Shown here piece by piece: positions 14,621 to 22,082 of a stretch of 28,378 bases of DNA. The first letter of the stretch is position 1. Every line of letters begins with the position of its first letter. The stretch comes from an uncultured Porphyromonas sp. (GTDB taxonomy: Bacteria; Bacteroidota; Bacteroidia; Bacteroidales; Porphyromonadaceae). Under the pieces are notes generated by a model. That model saw nothing but the letters and a program-made list of their open reading frames with translations, was not told where the DNA came from and searched no databases. The DNA is taken from positions 1 through 28,378 of the forward strand of contig NZ_UQJH01000019.1 in NCBI RefSeq assembly GCF_900541275.1. Reading direction: 5' to 3'. A program made the translations under genes and the position numbers.

Positions 14621-17005
14621 TCAGAATTTTACAATCGTGCGCAGCGAGAAATTGGCGCCTCTCGCATGGGCATAGTAGCGAAAGCGGTCTGTGTACTCCT
14701 TATATAGGGTATTGAGGATATTGTCCCCTATCAGCATCAGCTTCACTTCACGTCCACCTGGTAGATCCATTGAAAACTCTGCGCTGCCATTGAGTAGCGT
14801 GTATGCGGGAGGAGTCTCGGGGACGAGGTCCTTCTCAGGATTGAAGTGCTTCTGCTTGGTCACGTATATCGTCGAGAGAGAGACGGAAGTATGGTACTGG
14901 TCATCCGAGCCAAGCGAAGTGCCATAGCTGCATGAGAGACCATAACGGTCGCTTGGCATAAAGGGTAACCACTCGGAGCGGGTCACATTACGTCCGCGGA
15001 TCCACTCACCCTTGCCCGTCAGGGTCAGTCCCTGCAGCGGCATAGCAGAGAGTGTCAGGTCACCACCATAGAGCCTGGCATCGTCCTGTCCGTAGATAAA
15101 TCGAGGATACTTCCCGCTTGGATGATTATGGAAGCGCTCCAGCCCCTTGCCTATCGCATCATAAATATAGTTGTCGATATGCTGGTAGAAGAGACTGGGC
15201 TCCACAGACAGCCACTTATTGTGCCACCGTCCACCAAGGACAGACTTGTAGCCGTGCTCTGCTGTCAGCTGGTGATTGCCCACCACCCAGTAGGTGCCAT
15301 GCTCGAGTCCTGTGGCGTAGAGCTCGTTGATGTCCGGGGGTCTCCAGGACCAGCCGATATTACCTCTGAGATCAGCTTCATCACTGATCTGATAGTGCAG
15401 AGCCAGACTGGCCGTGAAGTTACTATAGACCTTGAAGTCCGAGTAATACCTATACTTGCTTAGCGAAGTGTATCCACGGACATCCATTGCCCTAAAGTCG
15501 TATCTCATACCGACCGAGCAGCGCAGTCGCTCAAAGAATGTAGCGTCCTGCAGTATGTATCCTCCCAGCGTGAGAGCGGCATAATTGGGGATAAATGCGG
15601 GCTGCTTCGTCCCCGGATAGTTATAGTTACGCTGATAGGTGCCTGAGAGACCGGACTCAGTCTTCAGTGCCAAGGGACCACCCCACTGAGCGACCCAGGA
15701 GAGGTCACTGCGCTCTGTAGAGAGGATCAGGTCCTGCATGGGGATCCGGCTCCAGTCCGCCTTAGTTCGCTTGTCAAACTCCCACCTCAGATTATCCTGA
15801 TGAGAGAGGATCAGTCGGAGCTTGTGTGCCTCACTCACCTGCCACTTTACCTCGCCCTTGAGCATAAAGTGCTGTGACTGCTGAAATGGAGGCTCCACCT
15901 CGTAGGAGAAGGGGCGAAGTGACCGCTCGTCAGGACGTCCAGCAAGGAAGCGCGCTAGTAACTGGTCTATGTCGGAGACTCGACTGGCGTAGTAGATGCC
16001 ATTACGGGCGTAGAAGAGACTGCTGAAGAGTGTGGCTGTGATCGCTCCATTGCTCCAGCCTGCAAGTGCCGAAAGACTGATATTGGTGTAACCGGTGTTA
16101 TTAAGGATATACTCCGCCGTAGAGTAGTCCCCACCCCGACGGTAGAGTCCGTGGAGACGAAGCCCCAGACTCCTCCAGCCCATCTCGATACTGCCGGTGC
16201 CACTGTAGGCGTGAGCATTGGTGTCGTACCCGAGGTCAGTCGTGCCGGAGACACGAAGATTCTTGGATCCGTAAGGGAGCTCCGCCTGACTAAAGAGTAC
16301 GACTCCTCCTATGGCACCATAGCCGTAGCGAACCGACTCCGCACCCTTCACAACCTCTACATTAGTAGCACCAGTATGGTCGATCTCCGGAGCGTGATCT
16401 GAGCCCCAGCTCTGACTGTCGAGTCGCACCCCATTGTTGAGCAGTAGGATACGTCCCGAGTGCATTCCCTGGATCACTGGCTTGGAGATCGTGCTGCCAC
16501 TGGATATGGTGCTTACACCTGGTACTGTCTCCAGGAGCTGTCCGAGGGTGAGGGTACTTGACTTCTCCAGCGTCTTAGGGTCGATCTTCATTGTCTGCTG
16601 GAGGATACTGGTCTGCCGGAGATCTCCCTGGACCACCACTTCGTCGATCAGAGTAGCATCCTCCTCGAGACGGATCGTCAGGACTCCGCGTACCTCCGAG
16701 AGTGAGATCGTGCGGCTGTCACTCTTGTATCCGAGGTAAGAGGTGGTGAGCGTCACCCGCTTTTTAGTGATGGGGAAGGATAGGGTACAGTGTCCCTGTG
16801 GATCGGTGGGCTGGGCACTGAGTGCCTCCTCGGAGCGTACGATAGCACCAGGGATCGGGTCTCCGGTCGCACTATCGAGGACGCAAAGTGTGAGCCTGCG
16901 GGTCTTCTCCTCCGCATGGCTGCTGTATGCCCATCCTGCCAGCAGGAGGATGAGGAGAAGCATCAGCGTATTAGGTCTCTGCGAGAGACCGATATGCTTG
17001 GTCAT
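14621..17005 (-). CDS. TonB-dependent outer-membrane receptor
   Basis: A 794-aa receptor for TonB-energised uptake. A signal peptide (about 1-31) is followed by a carboxypeptidase-like regulatory domain (about 38-120, with GDPIPGAIV and SYLGYKS) and a TonB-box-like LIDEVVVQGD. The plug follows (about 135-240, PGVSTISSG, VIQGMHSGRILLLNNGVRLDSQSWGSDHAPEID, VEVVKGAESVRYG), then a 22-strand-type barrel ending in Phe (IVKF). The plug motif with QSWGSDHAPEID resembles receptors of the ZnuD/metal-chelate group, so a metal or metal-complex substrate is a reasonable guess. There is no SusD partner. The gene is followed by three lipoprotein genes and preceded by a small membrane-protein gene. Confidence 0.9.
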   Translation of the reverse strand: MTKHIGLSQRPNTLMLLLILLLAGWAYSSHAEEKTRRLTLCVLDSATGDPIPGAIVRSEEALSAQPTDPQGHCTLSFPITKKRVTLTTSYLGYKSDSRTISLSEVRGVLTIRLEEDATLIDEVVVQGDLRQTSILQQTMKIDPKTLEKSSTLTLGQLLETVPGVSTISSGSTISKPVIQGMHSGRILLLNNGVRLDSQSWGSDHAPEIDHTGATNVEVVKGAESVRYGYGAIGGVVLFSQAELPYGSKNLRVSGTTDLGYDTNAHAYSGTGSIEMGWRSLGLRLHGLYRRGGDYSTAEYILNNTGYTNISLSALAGWSNGAITATLFSSLFYARNGIYYASRVSDIDQLLARFLAGRPDERSLRPFSYEVEPPFQQSQHFMLKGEVKWQVSEAHKLRLILSHQDNLRWEFDKRTKADWSRIPMQDLILSTERSDLSWVAQWGGPLALKTESGLSGTYQRNYNYPGTKQPAFIPNYAALTLGGYILQDATFFERLRCSVGMRYDFRAMDVRGYTSLSKYRYYSDFKVYSNFTASLALHYQISDEADLRGNIGWSWRPPDINELYATGLEHGTYWVVGNHQLTAEHGYKSVLGGRWHNKWLSVEPSLFYQHIDNYIYDAIGKGLERFHNHPSGKYPRFIYGQDDARLYGGDLTLSAMPLQGLTLTGKGEWIRGRNVTRSEWLPFMPSDRYGLSCSYGTSLGSDDQYHTSVSLSTIYVTKQKHFNPEKDLVPETPPAYTLLNGSAEFSMDLPGGREVKLMLIGDNILNTLYKEYTDRFRYYAHARGANFSLRTIVKF

Positions 17006-17030
17006 GGTATTACGTATATTATGAGTGTAT

Positions 17031-17052
17031 CGAGAGCTAGTTGCAGCTCTCG
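17031..17052 (-). promoter_or_regulatory. Hairpin in the leader of the TonB receptor gene
   Basis: CGAGAGCT (17031-17038) and AGCTCTCG (17045-17052) form a perfect 8-bp stem with a 6-nt loop, 26 nt upstream of the receptor ATG. The 181-bp stretch 17006-17186 holds no convincing gene. The hairpin could be an attenuator, an RNA-processing site or a translation control element; it lacks a U-tract for a clean terminator. Confidence 0.4.
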
Positions 17053-17186
17053 AGGAGTCGTGGGGCGATATGCCCGATGGTCCACCACTATGAGAGAGAA
17101 GTGAGCGGTGACTACTACCCCGAGATCAGGATAGGGGCTAAAGGCTATGGATCTCCCGTAGGAGAGCGTTAGGTGAGTGCAGGGGA

Positions 17187-17558
17187 TTACGCTGCCACTC
17201 GAGTCGGAGGAGCCCGGAGAGCGGGTTGGTCCGTGAGCGGTAGCAGCGGAGTGACACACTCCGTCATCGCAAGGGCAAGCACGAAGCCCTCGACTCTCGC
17301 CACGTAGGGGATCTCGACCAGATCCTCATACATGGTGCTCTCCATTAGCTGCAGGACGCAGAGAGAGCCGACATCCGCATACCCACTCTCCTGCGTCATC
17401 TGAGAGGCTACGTGTACCTGGTGTGACGGGGAGTCGATATGGATCCTTACCATCATCAGCTGCGAGGCAAGTACGACGATGAGGAAGAGGCCGATAAACA
17501 GCCTCTTGAGCTGCTCAGCTCTTCCTGATAATTGTCGGTATGTCCCTATATACTGCAT
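17187..17558 (-). CDS. Small membrane-anchored protein upstream of TonB receptor
   Basis: 123 aa from ATG 17558. The same frame is open back to 17642, but the proposed promoter at 17574-17581 lies inside that extension, so the shorter form is preferred. A single hydrophobic segment (about residues 20-36, LFIGLFLIVVLASQLMM) follows a basic N-terminus. The rest is periplasmic and contains several His and Cys residues. Small proteins of this kind (DUF6769-like, low certainty) precede metal-type TonB receptor loci in Bacteroidota. Function unknown. It is separated from the receptor gene by 181 bp containing a hairpin. Confidence 0.6.
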   Translation of the reverse strand: MQYIGTYRQLSGRAEQLKRLFIGLFLIVVLASQLMMVRIHIDSPSHQVHVASQMTQESGYADVGSLCVLQLMESTMYEDLVEIPYVARVEGFVLALAMTECVTPLLPLTDQPALRAPPTRVAA

Positions 17559-17573
17559 GGTCAGATCATTGTG

Positions 17574-17581
17574 CAAAGGTA
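17574..17581 (-). promoter_or_regulatory. Candidate promoter of the TonB receptor operon
   Basis: On the minus strand this reads TACCTTTG followed by CA, a perfect TAnnTTTG -7 box, 15 nt before ATG 17558. A -33 box is not evident. This would give a very short leader. Confidence 0.55.
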
Positions 17582-17685
17582 GGAACTCTTTCCCTCGCCG
17601 GACATACTCAGAAGTGAGTATTTTATCTCTCCTTTTCTCCAATTATCAAATTAGTCTACCCCGGCAAGGCAAACTCATACCGGTA

Positions 17686-18171
17686 CAGGGCTGACGTTTT
17701 TGGATTTGCCTGAAGTCTTCCTGAGCAAAAACAAGAAAAATGTCTGAAAATCAGGGTGTTAAGCTTGAATAGCCTAAGAATTATTCGTGCCTTTATACCT
17801 GATAATCAATCGTTTGCCTCTCTTTTTAAGCGTTATTAGGTATGAATAATTTGCTCTCGGTCATCTCGCTCATTCCTGAGTTCAGGAAAGGGAATCATCT
17901 GGTTTATCCCATTGATTACCTTTTGCTTGTGGCTTTTTGCACAATGATGTGCAACCAAACTTCGTGGCATGCGATGGAGGACTATGCCGAGATTCATCAG
18001 AAAGACTTGAGGAAACTCTATTTCAAGATTTCGGGAAAGGTACTCAGGAGGTACACACCTTCGCACGATGTGTTCTGCGCCGTCTTTCAGACCCTATCGC
18101 CTATCACGTTCCACAATGCATTTAAGTCCTGGCTCCTAGAGGTGTACAGTTCTGTCGGAGAACATATCTGC
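17686..18171 (+). mobile_element. Remnant of an ISAs1-family insertion sequence (left part)
   Basis: An AT-rich stretch unlike its neighbours contains the transposase N-terminus (17842-18171) with its upstream region. ISAs1-family ends usually begin with CAGGG. Two candidates exist: CAGGGCTGACG at 17686 and CAGGGTGTTAAGC at 17752, so the true left end is uncertain. The right part, including the catalytic DDE domain and right inverted repeat, is missing: sequence changes to acetyltransferase homology at about 18170-18176. No target duplication can be recognised. Confidence 0.65.
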
Positions 18172-18420
18172 ATCGGTCCTAAGTGTCAGCTCTATACGCC
18201 CACCCACCCGATGGATGCTGAGGAGCGACGCCGTCCCGTGGAGACCGCTCACCCGATCACCATCGGTGAGGACTGCTGGCTCTGCGGAGGAGTGATCGTC
18301 TGCCCCGGAGTGACGATCGGTGACCGCTCGGTCATCGCTGCCGGGAGCGTCGTCACACGGGATATCCCCGCCGACTGCCTCGCCGCCGGCAACCCTGCTG
18401 TCGTCAAGCGCCGGCTCTGA
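17842..18420 (+). pseudogene. In-frame chimera: ISAs1 transposase N-terminus fused to acetyltransferase C-terminal half
   Basis: One open frame of 192 codons. Residues 1 to about 110 are the DDE_Tnp_1-associated N-terminal domain of ISAs1/H-repeat transposases (IPEFRKGNHLVYPIDYLLLV, then SWHAMEDYAE, PSHDVFCAVFQTLSP, FKSWL). Residues 111-192 are the C-terminal left-handed beta-helix half of the sugar acetyltransferase at 10058-10642 (residues 101-182), including the catalytic His and the AAGNPAVVKR ending. Transposase catalytic residues and the acetyltransferase Mac domain and early hexapeptides are absent, so neither activity is expected. The junction lies in GCATCGG, shared by both parents at least on the acetyltransferase side. 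It could still be translated. I class it as a decayed fusion rather than a functional gene. Confidence 0.8.
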
Positions 18421-18436
18421 GTATCTGTTTTTCCCT

Positions 18437-18444
18437 TATCTTTG
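18437..18444 (+). promoter_or_regulatory. Promoter (-7 box) of the PCMD/OMP operon
   Basis: TATCTTTG followed by CA is a perfect Bacteroidota -7 box, 24 nt before ATG 18469. The -33 region would fall at about 18414-18417, inside the last codons of the chimeric gene, and has no TTTG there. It decides the start codon: the open frame back to 18442 begins within the promoter. Confidence 0.65.
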
Positions 18445-18468
18445 CACTTCTTTTTCAAGAAAACAGAT

Positions 18469-19602
18469 ATGAACATGAGCAAGTCAAAGCATCTGCTGAT
18501 CCCGATGATCAGCCTTCTTACTCTCCTGCTCGTCGGGCTCGACTCCTGCATCCGCCCCGAGGCGCCCAATGCGGAGGCAGACATCCTCTCCGTCGAGGTG
18601 GAGGGGCTCACCCCGAGGGAGAAGCCCCTCATCACCAATACCGCCATCAAGATCGAGGCGGAGCCGTGGGTCGACCGCTCCGCCGTGGCGCTGAGCTTCA
18701 CCCTCACCCCCGGTGCCACCATCTCCCCGGCGAGTGGGAGCAAGCAGGACTTCACCCGGCCCGTCACCTATACCGTCACCTCGGAGGACAAGCAATGGAC
18801 GAAGGAGTACACCGTCACCATCGCCTCCTCGCGACCCGCCCCGGGACACTTTGACTTTGAGACGGTGAGCCGATATAAGAAGCGCGACACCGGAGACGAG
18901 CTCTTCTATGAATTTACTATCTCTGACGGGCTCAAGTGGTCAAGCCCTAACGAAGGCTTTATGCTCTCACTCGCCCTCGATCCCTCCTGTGATCCCAAGG
19001 ATCCCTCAGTCTATCCCGTGACACAGGATCAGAGTGGCTATCGTGGGAAGTGCGCTAAGCTCGTTACGCTCAGTACCGGGAGCTTCGGTGCCATGTTCAG
19101 TAAGCCCATTGCCCCCGGGACTCTTTTCCTCGGAGATTTCAATGTCAATGAAGCCATGAGCAATCATCTTAGGACAACTCTCTTTGGCATCCCGGAGTCC
19201 CGCAAGCCACTGATGCTGACGGGATACTACAAGTACAAGTCGGGCGACAAGCTGACCGATAAGGACTCCAAGGAGATTGCGGGCAAGAGGGACCTCCCGG
19301 CGATCTATGCCGTCTTCTTCGAGACCGACAAGGAGACCCCTTACCTCGACGGAGGCAATGTCCTCACCTCGCCCAATATCGTCCTCACAGCTCAGCTCAA
19401 GGACCCCAAGGAGAGCGACAAGTGGATCCACTTTGAGCTCCCCTTTGAGCCGGTGGAGGGCAAAAGCATCGACCCTGCCAAGCTGAAGGACGGCCGCTAC
19501 AAGCTCACCATCGTGATGACCTCCAGCCGAGATGGCGCAAACTTCGTGGGCGCCATCGGTAGCACGCTCCTCGTGGATGAGATGAACCTATACTTTGAGT
19601 AA
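18469..19602 (+). CDS. PCMD-domain lipoprotein
   Basis: 377 aa from ATG 18469; Met3 at 18475 is an alternative. The hydrophobic signal ends at a weak lipobox, LDSC (Cys27). Residues 38-120 form a short immunoglobulin-like domain seen as DUF5018-type in Bacteroidota (ADILSVEVEG ... YTVTSEDKQWTKEYTVTI). From PGHFDFETVSRY (about 125) to the end is the putative carbohydrate metabolism domain (PCMD), with YYKYKSGDKLTDKD and the terminal AIGSTLLVDEMNLYFE typical of it. Such proteins are exported glycan-associated lipoproteins of unproven function. The following outer-membrane barrel gene starts 4 nt after its stop, a common pairing in this phylum. Confidence 0.85.
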   Translation: MNMSKSKHLLIPMISLLTLLLVGLDSCIRPEAPNAEADILSVEVEGLTPREKPLITNTAIKIEAEPWVDRSAVALSFTLTPGATISPASGSKQDFTRPVTYTVTSEDKQWTKEYTVTIASSRPAPGHFDFETVSRYKKRDTGDELFYEFTISDGLKWSSPNEGFMLSLALDPSCDPKDPSVYPVTQDQSGYRGKCAKLVTLSTGSFGAMFSKPIAPGTLFLGDFNVNEAMSNHLRTTLFGIPESRKPLMLTGYYKYKSGDKLTDKDSKEIAGKRDLPAIYAVFFETDKETPYLDGGNVLTSPNIVLTAQLKDPKESDKWIHFELPFEPVEGKSIDPAKLKDGRYKLTIVMTSSRDGANFVGAIGSTLLVDEMNLYFE

Positions 19603-19606
19603 TCAA

Positions 19607-20380
19607 ATGAGACGACTGATATACACCACGCTCCTACTCCTCGCCACCGCCTCCCTCGCCATGGGGCAGGAGGCTCGCGACAAGAATATCCTCGCCGCCC
19701 TGCGTCATGGGTGGAATTTTGAGCTCCGTGCCGGACTCTCCATGGGCGGCACCGCCCCCATCCCAATGCCCCGGGAGATCCGTGGTGTGGAGAAGTACAA
19801 TCCCAAGCTCAACGTCCACGTCGAGGGTCAGGCAACCAAGTGGTTTGACCCCCACTGGGGGCTGGTGATGGGACTCCGTATGGAGCAGAAGGGCATGGTC
19901 ACCGGTGCCCGGGTAAAGAATTACCACACCTCGCTCCTCCTCGGTGAGGGCGCCGAGGTGTCGGGCAACTGGACCGGCTACGTCGAGAGCAACTACGCCG
20001 CCTCCTCCATCGTCCTCCCCATCAGCACCGCCTATAAGATCAATGACTACGGCAAGGTGCAGGCGGGCCTCTACGCCGGCTACCGCTTCGACGGCAGCTT
20101 CACCGGGCACGTCACCGACGGGCACTTCCGCATGGGGTCACCCATCGGTGAGCGGGTCGACTTCCCGGCCGACAAGCAGGCGGCCTACGACTTCTCCGGT
20201 GAGCTGAGCCGCTTCGAGGCAGGCATGCAGGTGGGCGGCAGCTGGTGCGCCTACCGCCACTTCCTTGTCTATGGTGAGCTGAGGGCCTCCTTCACCCCCA
20301 TCTTCCCCGGCTCCTTCACTGCCCTGACGACCAAGCTCTACCCGATCTACGTCAGCACCGGCTTCAGCTACCTCTTCTGA
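19607..20380 (+). CDS. Outer-membrane beta-barrel protein (porin-like, OMP_b-brl type)
   Basis: 257 aa from ATG 19607. An in-frame TTG at 19595 would overlap the preceding stop and lacks a signal start, so it is rejected. A signal peptide (about 1-19, ending AMG) precedes alternating amphipathic strands such as NFELRAGLSMGG, LVMGLRMEQKGMV, AGLYAGYRFDG and YVSTGFSYLF. The terminal Phe is the expected outer-membrane assembly signal. The length suits an 8-10-strand barrel of the PorT/OMP_b-brl class. It is coupled to the PCMD lipoprotein gene and followed by a strong terminator, so the two may form one surface module. Confidence 0.85.
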   Translation: MRRLIYTTLLLLATASLAMGQEARDKNILAALRHGWNFELRAGLSMGGTAPIPMPREIRGVEKYNPKLNVHVEGQATKWFDPHWGLVMGLRMEQKGMVTGARVKNYHTSLLLGEGAEVSGNWTGYVESNYAASSIVLPISTAYKINDYGKVQAGLYAGYRFDGSFTGHVTDGHFRMGSPIGERVDFPADKQAAYDFSGELSRFEAGMQVGGSWCAYRHFLVYGELRASFTPIFPGSFTALTTKLYPIYVSTGFSYLF

Positions 20381-20405
20381 TAGAGCCTCCATACCGCTAT
20401 CTACA

Positions 20406-20447
20406 GCCCTCGTCCCATCCGACCGGATGGGGCGAGGGCTTTTTTTT
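20406..20447 (+). terminator. Rho-independent terminator of the PCMD/OMP operon
   Basis: A 15-bp stem (20406-20420 with 20425-20439, one G-U pair) and a 4-nt loop are followed by eight T residues at 20440-20447. It starts 26 nt after the barrel protein stop. Confidence 0.92.
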
Positions 20448-20455
20448 GCCCTTAG

Positions 20456-20553
20456 GAGAGCGGAATGGAAGCCATCCCTCTCATCGTGAAGAGTGCAGGA
20501 GGAAGCACCCTTTGCGGGTGCCTGCTCCACAGCTGTAAAGCTCAAATGCGCCC
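20456..20553. repeat. Dispersed repeat copy 1, left border of the low-GC cassette
   Basis: Positions 20456-20521 align with 22193-22259: GAGCGG, GAAGCCAT, CTCATCGTGAAG, GAAGCACC and TTGCGGG(G)TGCC occur in the same order. At 20540-20550 GCTCAAATGCG is the inverse of CGCATTTGAGC at 22188-22198. The preceding T-run and TAGGAGAGCG (20440-20462) also resemble 22461-22482. No gene is seen here. Confidence 0.65.
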
Positions 20554-20576
20554 CTCTGAGACTCAACATAGGCAAC

Positions 20577-20609
20577 CTTGTCAAAAGTCGTGGAAAGTGC
20601 TTACCTTTG
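20577..20609 (+). promoter_or_regulatory. Promoter of the two-gene RexAB-like cassette
   Basis: TACCTTTG (20602-20609) is a perfect -7 box. CTTG at 20577-20580 may serve as a -33 box with 21-nt spacing. The predicted start, near 20616, places ATG 20644 as the first codon and excludes in-frame starts further upstream. Confidence 0.65.
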
Positions 20610-20643
20610 GGGTGCAAACAGCAATCACAATAGAAGACAGGTC

Positions 20644-21540
20644 ATGAAACCCACTACCCTCTACGCCTATAAGATTACTCCGACAGAGACAGCTGATGCC
20701 CCGCACGAATTTATCAGTATGCTGAGGCGTGCTGTAGAACAAAATCCTACCGTCCGAGACCGAATGCTGATACTCAACAAGAAATCCCCAGACTCTGATT
20801 GCTTGATGAATATGGAGAATGTAGAGGGGGATTTATTTGGTCTTTTTGCTCGACTTGTCCCGGGAGACAATGTCGGAATAGTCCCGGAAGAGGTGTTGGA
20901 GAAGCAATATGCCAGAGCAATAGATCTCCAGGCAGGAGAAGGATCCGCAATGAGTTACAAGAAGCTCACCTACTTCTACGTAGGCAGGGAGCATTTAATT
21001 CTGGACTACCACTCAGCGAGAAACTTTGAGGTGTACTTTAATTCTTTGTCCGGAAGGATAAAGACCGGGTCGTATAGACTGCTTCCCGACCTGTCAATGC
21101 CGGATGACATCCCGCTATCAGACATTTCTTCTGTAAGGTTGGACGGCTCATTTAATATACAGACACAAAGCGATGGACGAAGGAGTCTTAAAAGAATCCT
21201 GCTCAACTCCGACATGCTGGGCAGCCTCCTTGGGGGCAGTGCCGTGGCAGAAGAGTTAGTGGACAACAAATTACTGTCTGCGTCAGTGCTTTTGAAACTA
21301 GAGAGCAAGAAGCCCGAAGAAATGGAGCGGTCTGATTATGAGAATCTAATGTCGAGAGCTCTCTCTCTGGGTAGTGACGCTGTATCCGTCCGCCTGAAAA
21401 ACAGGAAGACGGTAAGAGGTGGAGAGATCAGAAAGTCACGTGACATCCAAATCGAGAATTTGTCAAATGGTCTGATTGATGAGGCTTCCCTTAAAATAGA
21501 GATGGCTAATTTTATGAGATCCTTGGAGTATGAAGCGTAA
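20644..21540 (+). CDS. RexA-like/KwaB-like soluble protein of a putative defence pair
   Basis: 298 aa from ATG 20644. No signal peptide or membrane segment, so cytoplasmic. I recognise no certain family. The N-terminus (LYAYKITPTE, then FISMLRRAVEQNP) leads to a mixed alpha/beta core with LFARLVPGDNVGIVPEE (about 68-84) and YKKLTYFYVGREHLILDYHSARNFEVY (about 104-130). A C-terminal part has a long helix LLSASVLLKLESKKPEEM and a strand-rich VSVRLKNRKTVRGGEIRKS. Overall length, order of features and the late SVRLKN...G pattern recall lambda RexA (279 aa, ISLRAKDEAG) and more loosely KwaB. Base composition is lower in GC than the flanking genes. It overlaps the membrane-protein gene by 11 nt. Homology is a hypothesis from layout, not established. 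Confidence 0.6.
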   Translation: MKPTTLYAYKITPTETADAPHEFISMLRRAVEQNPTVRDRMLILNKKSPDSDCLMNMENVEGDLFGLFARLVPGDNVGIVPEEVLEKQYARAIDLQAGEGSAMSYKKLTYFYVGREHLILDYHSARNFEVYFNSLSGRIKTGSYRLLPDLSMPDDIPLSDISSVRLDGSFNIQTQSDGRRSLKRILLNSDMLGSLLGGSAVAEELVDNKLLSASVLLKLESKKPEEMERSDYENLMSRALSLGSDAVSVRLKNRKTVRGGEIRKSRDIQIENLSNGLIDEASLKIEMANFMRSLEYEA

Positions 21541-21976
21541 GATTTTAGCTCGCTTGTCGAGGGTGTTTTTTATCCTGCTCGTTACTGTTGCCTTGTCGTC
21601 CATTTTTCATGGAGGGGAGGGGAAGATGGTGACCGCACTGTATTCAGTCTATGGAATAGTGTTTTCAGTCTATGCCAGCTTTTCGGCGACATTTGACACG
21701 AGAGGGGTAAAGAATCCGATTATCCTGGAAAAAATCAGGCGGGTCCTTAGGGAGGACTTAAAAGAGTCTGTATATGACTTCATAACAGTAGCCGTCATCA
21801 TCGGAGTCAGCGATCTTCTGCCTACCGGGAATAGTATCCCCATTGGTGGCATTCTTCGCTTGAATATGGATACGCTTGCTGCAGTCACTGTCTTTCTCTT
21901 TCTCGTCCCTTTGGTACATCGATTTATTGCCCTCGGGGATCTGAAGTGGAAGCTTGACGACGAGGTTAACAGATAA
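21530..21976 (+). CDS. Four-helix membrane protein, RexB-like partner
   Basis: 148 aa, inner membrane. Hydrophobic segments lie at about 10-27 (RVFFILLVTVALSSIFH), 33-54 (VTALYSVYGIVFSVYASFSAT), 82-98 (DFITVAVIIGVSDLLP) and 112-134 (DTLAAVTVFLFLVPLVHRF). Between segments 2 and 3 is a charged loop (KIRRVLREDLKESVYD). Lambda RexB has 144 aa, four membrane segments and a similar basic loop (RTRRLAKIREYG), and also follows its soluble partner gene. The start overlaps the upstream gene by 11 nt, so expression should be coupled. If the analogy holds, it would be the ion-channel effector that depolarises the cell on infection. No clear sequence family is recognised. Confidence 0.65.
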   Translation: MKRKILARLSRVFFILLVTVALSSIFHGGEGKMVTALYSVYGIVFSVYASFSATFDTRGVKNPIILEKIRRVLREDLKESVYDFITVAVIIGVSDLLPTGNSIPIGGILRLNMDTLAAVTVFLFLVPLVHRFIALGDLKWKLDDEVNR

Positions 21977-22051
21977 AATTCCCATTCATATTACAAGGAT
22001 AATCCTAATCATTGCTGTCCGATAACAGCTTGTCGGAGGGGATGAAGAAAG

Positions 22052-22082
22052 GGCTGACTTCATTTTCCGGAGTCAGCCTTTA
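22052..22082 (+). terminator. Weak rho-independent terminator after the two-gene cassette
   Basis: GGCTGACT (22052-22059) pairs perfectly with AGTCAGCC (22071-22078) and is followed by TTTA; upstream A residues extend the stem slightly. It is about 76 nt past the membrane-protein stop. The short T-run makes it weak. Confidence 0.5.

Noticed and set aside
17002..17259. An 85-codon minus-strand frame between the small membrane protein and the TonB receptor
   Set aside because: It overlaps both neighbours, has no recognisable motif or start context, and crosses the leader hairpin. It was kept as non-coding leader, though a frameshifted extension of the small protein cannot be fully excluded.
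20578..20643. Upstream extension of the RexA-like protein by 22 residues
   Set aside because: It runs through the promoter box at 20602-20609 and reads as low-quality sequence; ATG 20644 follows the predicted transcription start.
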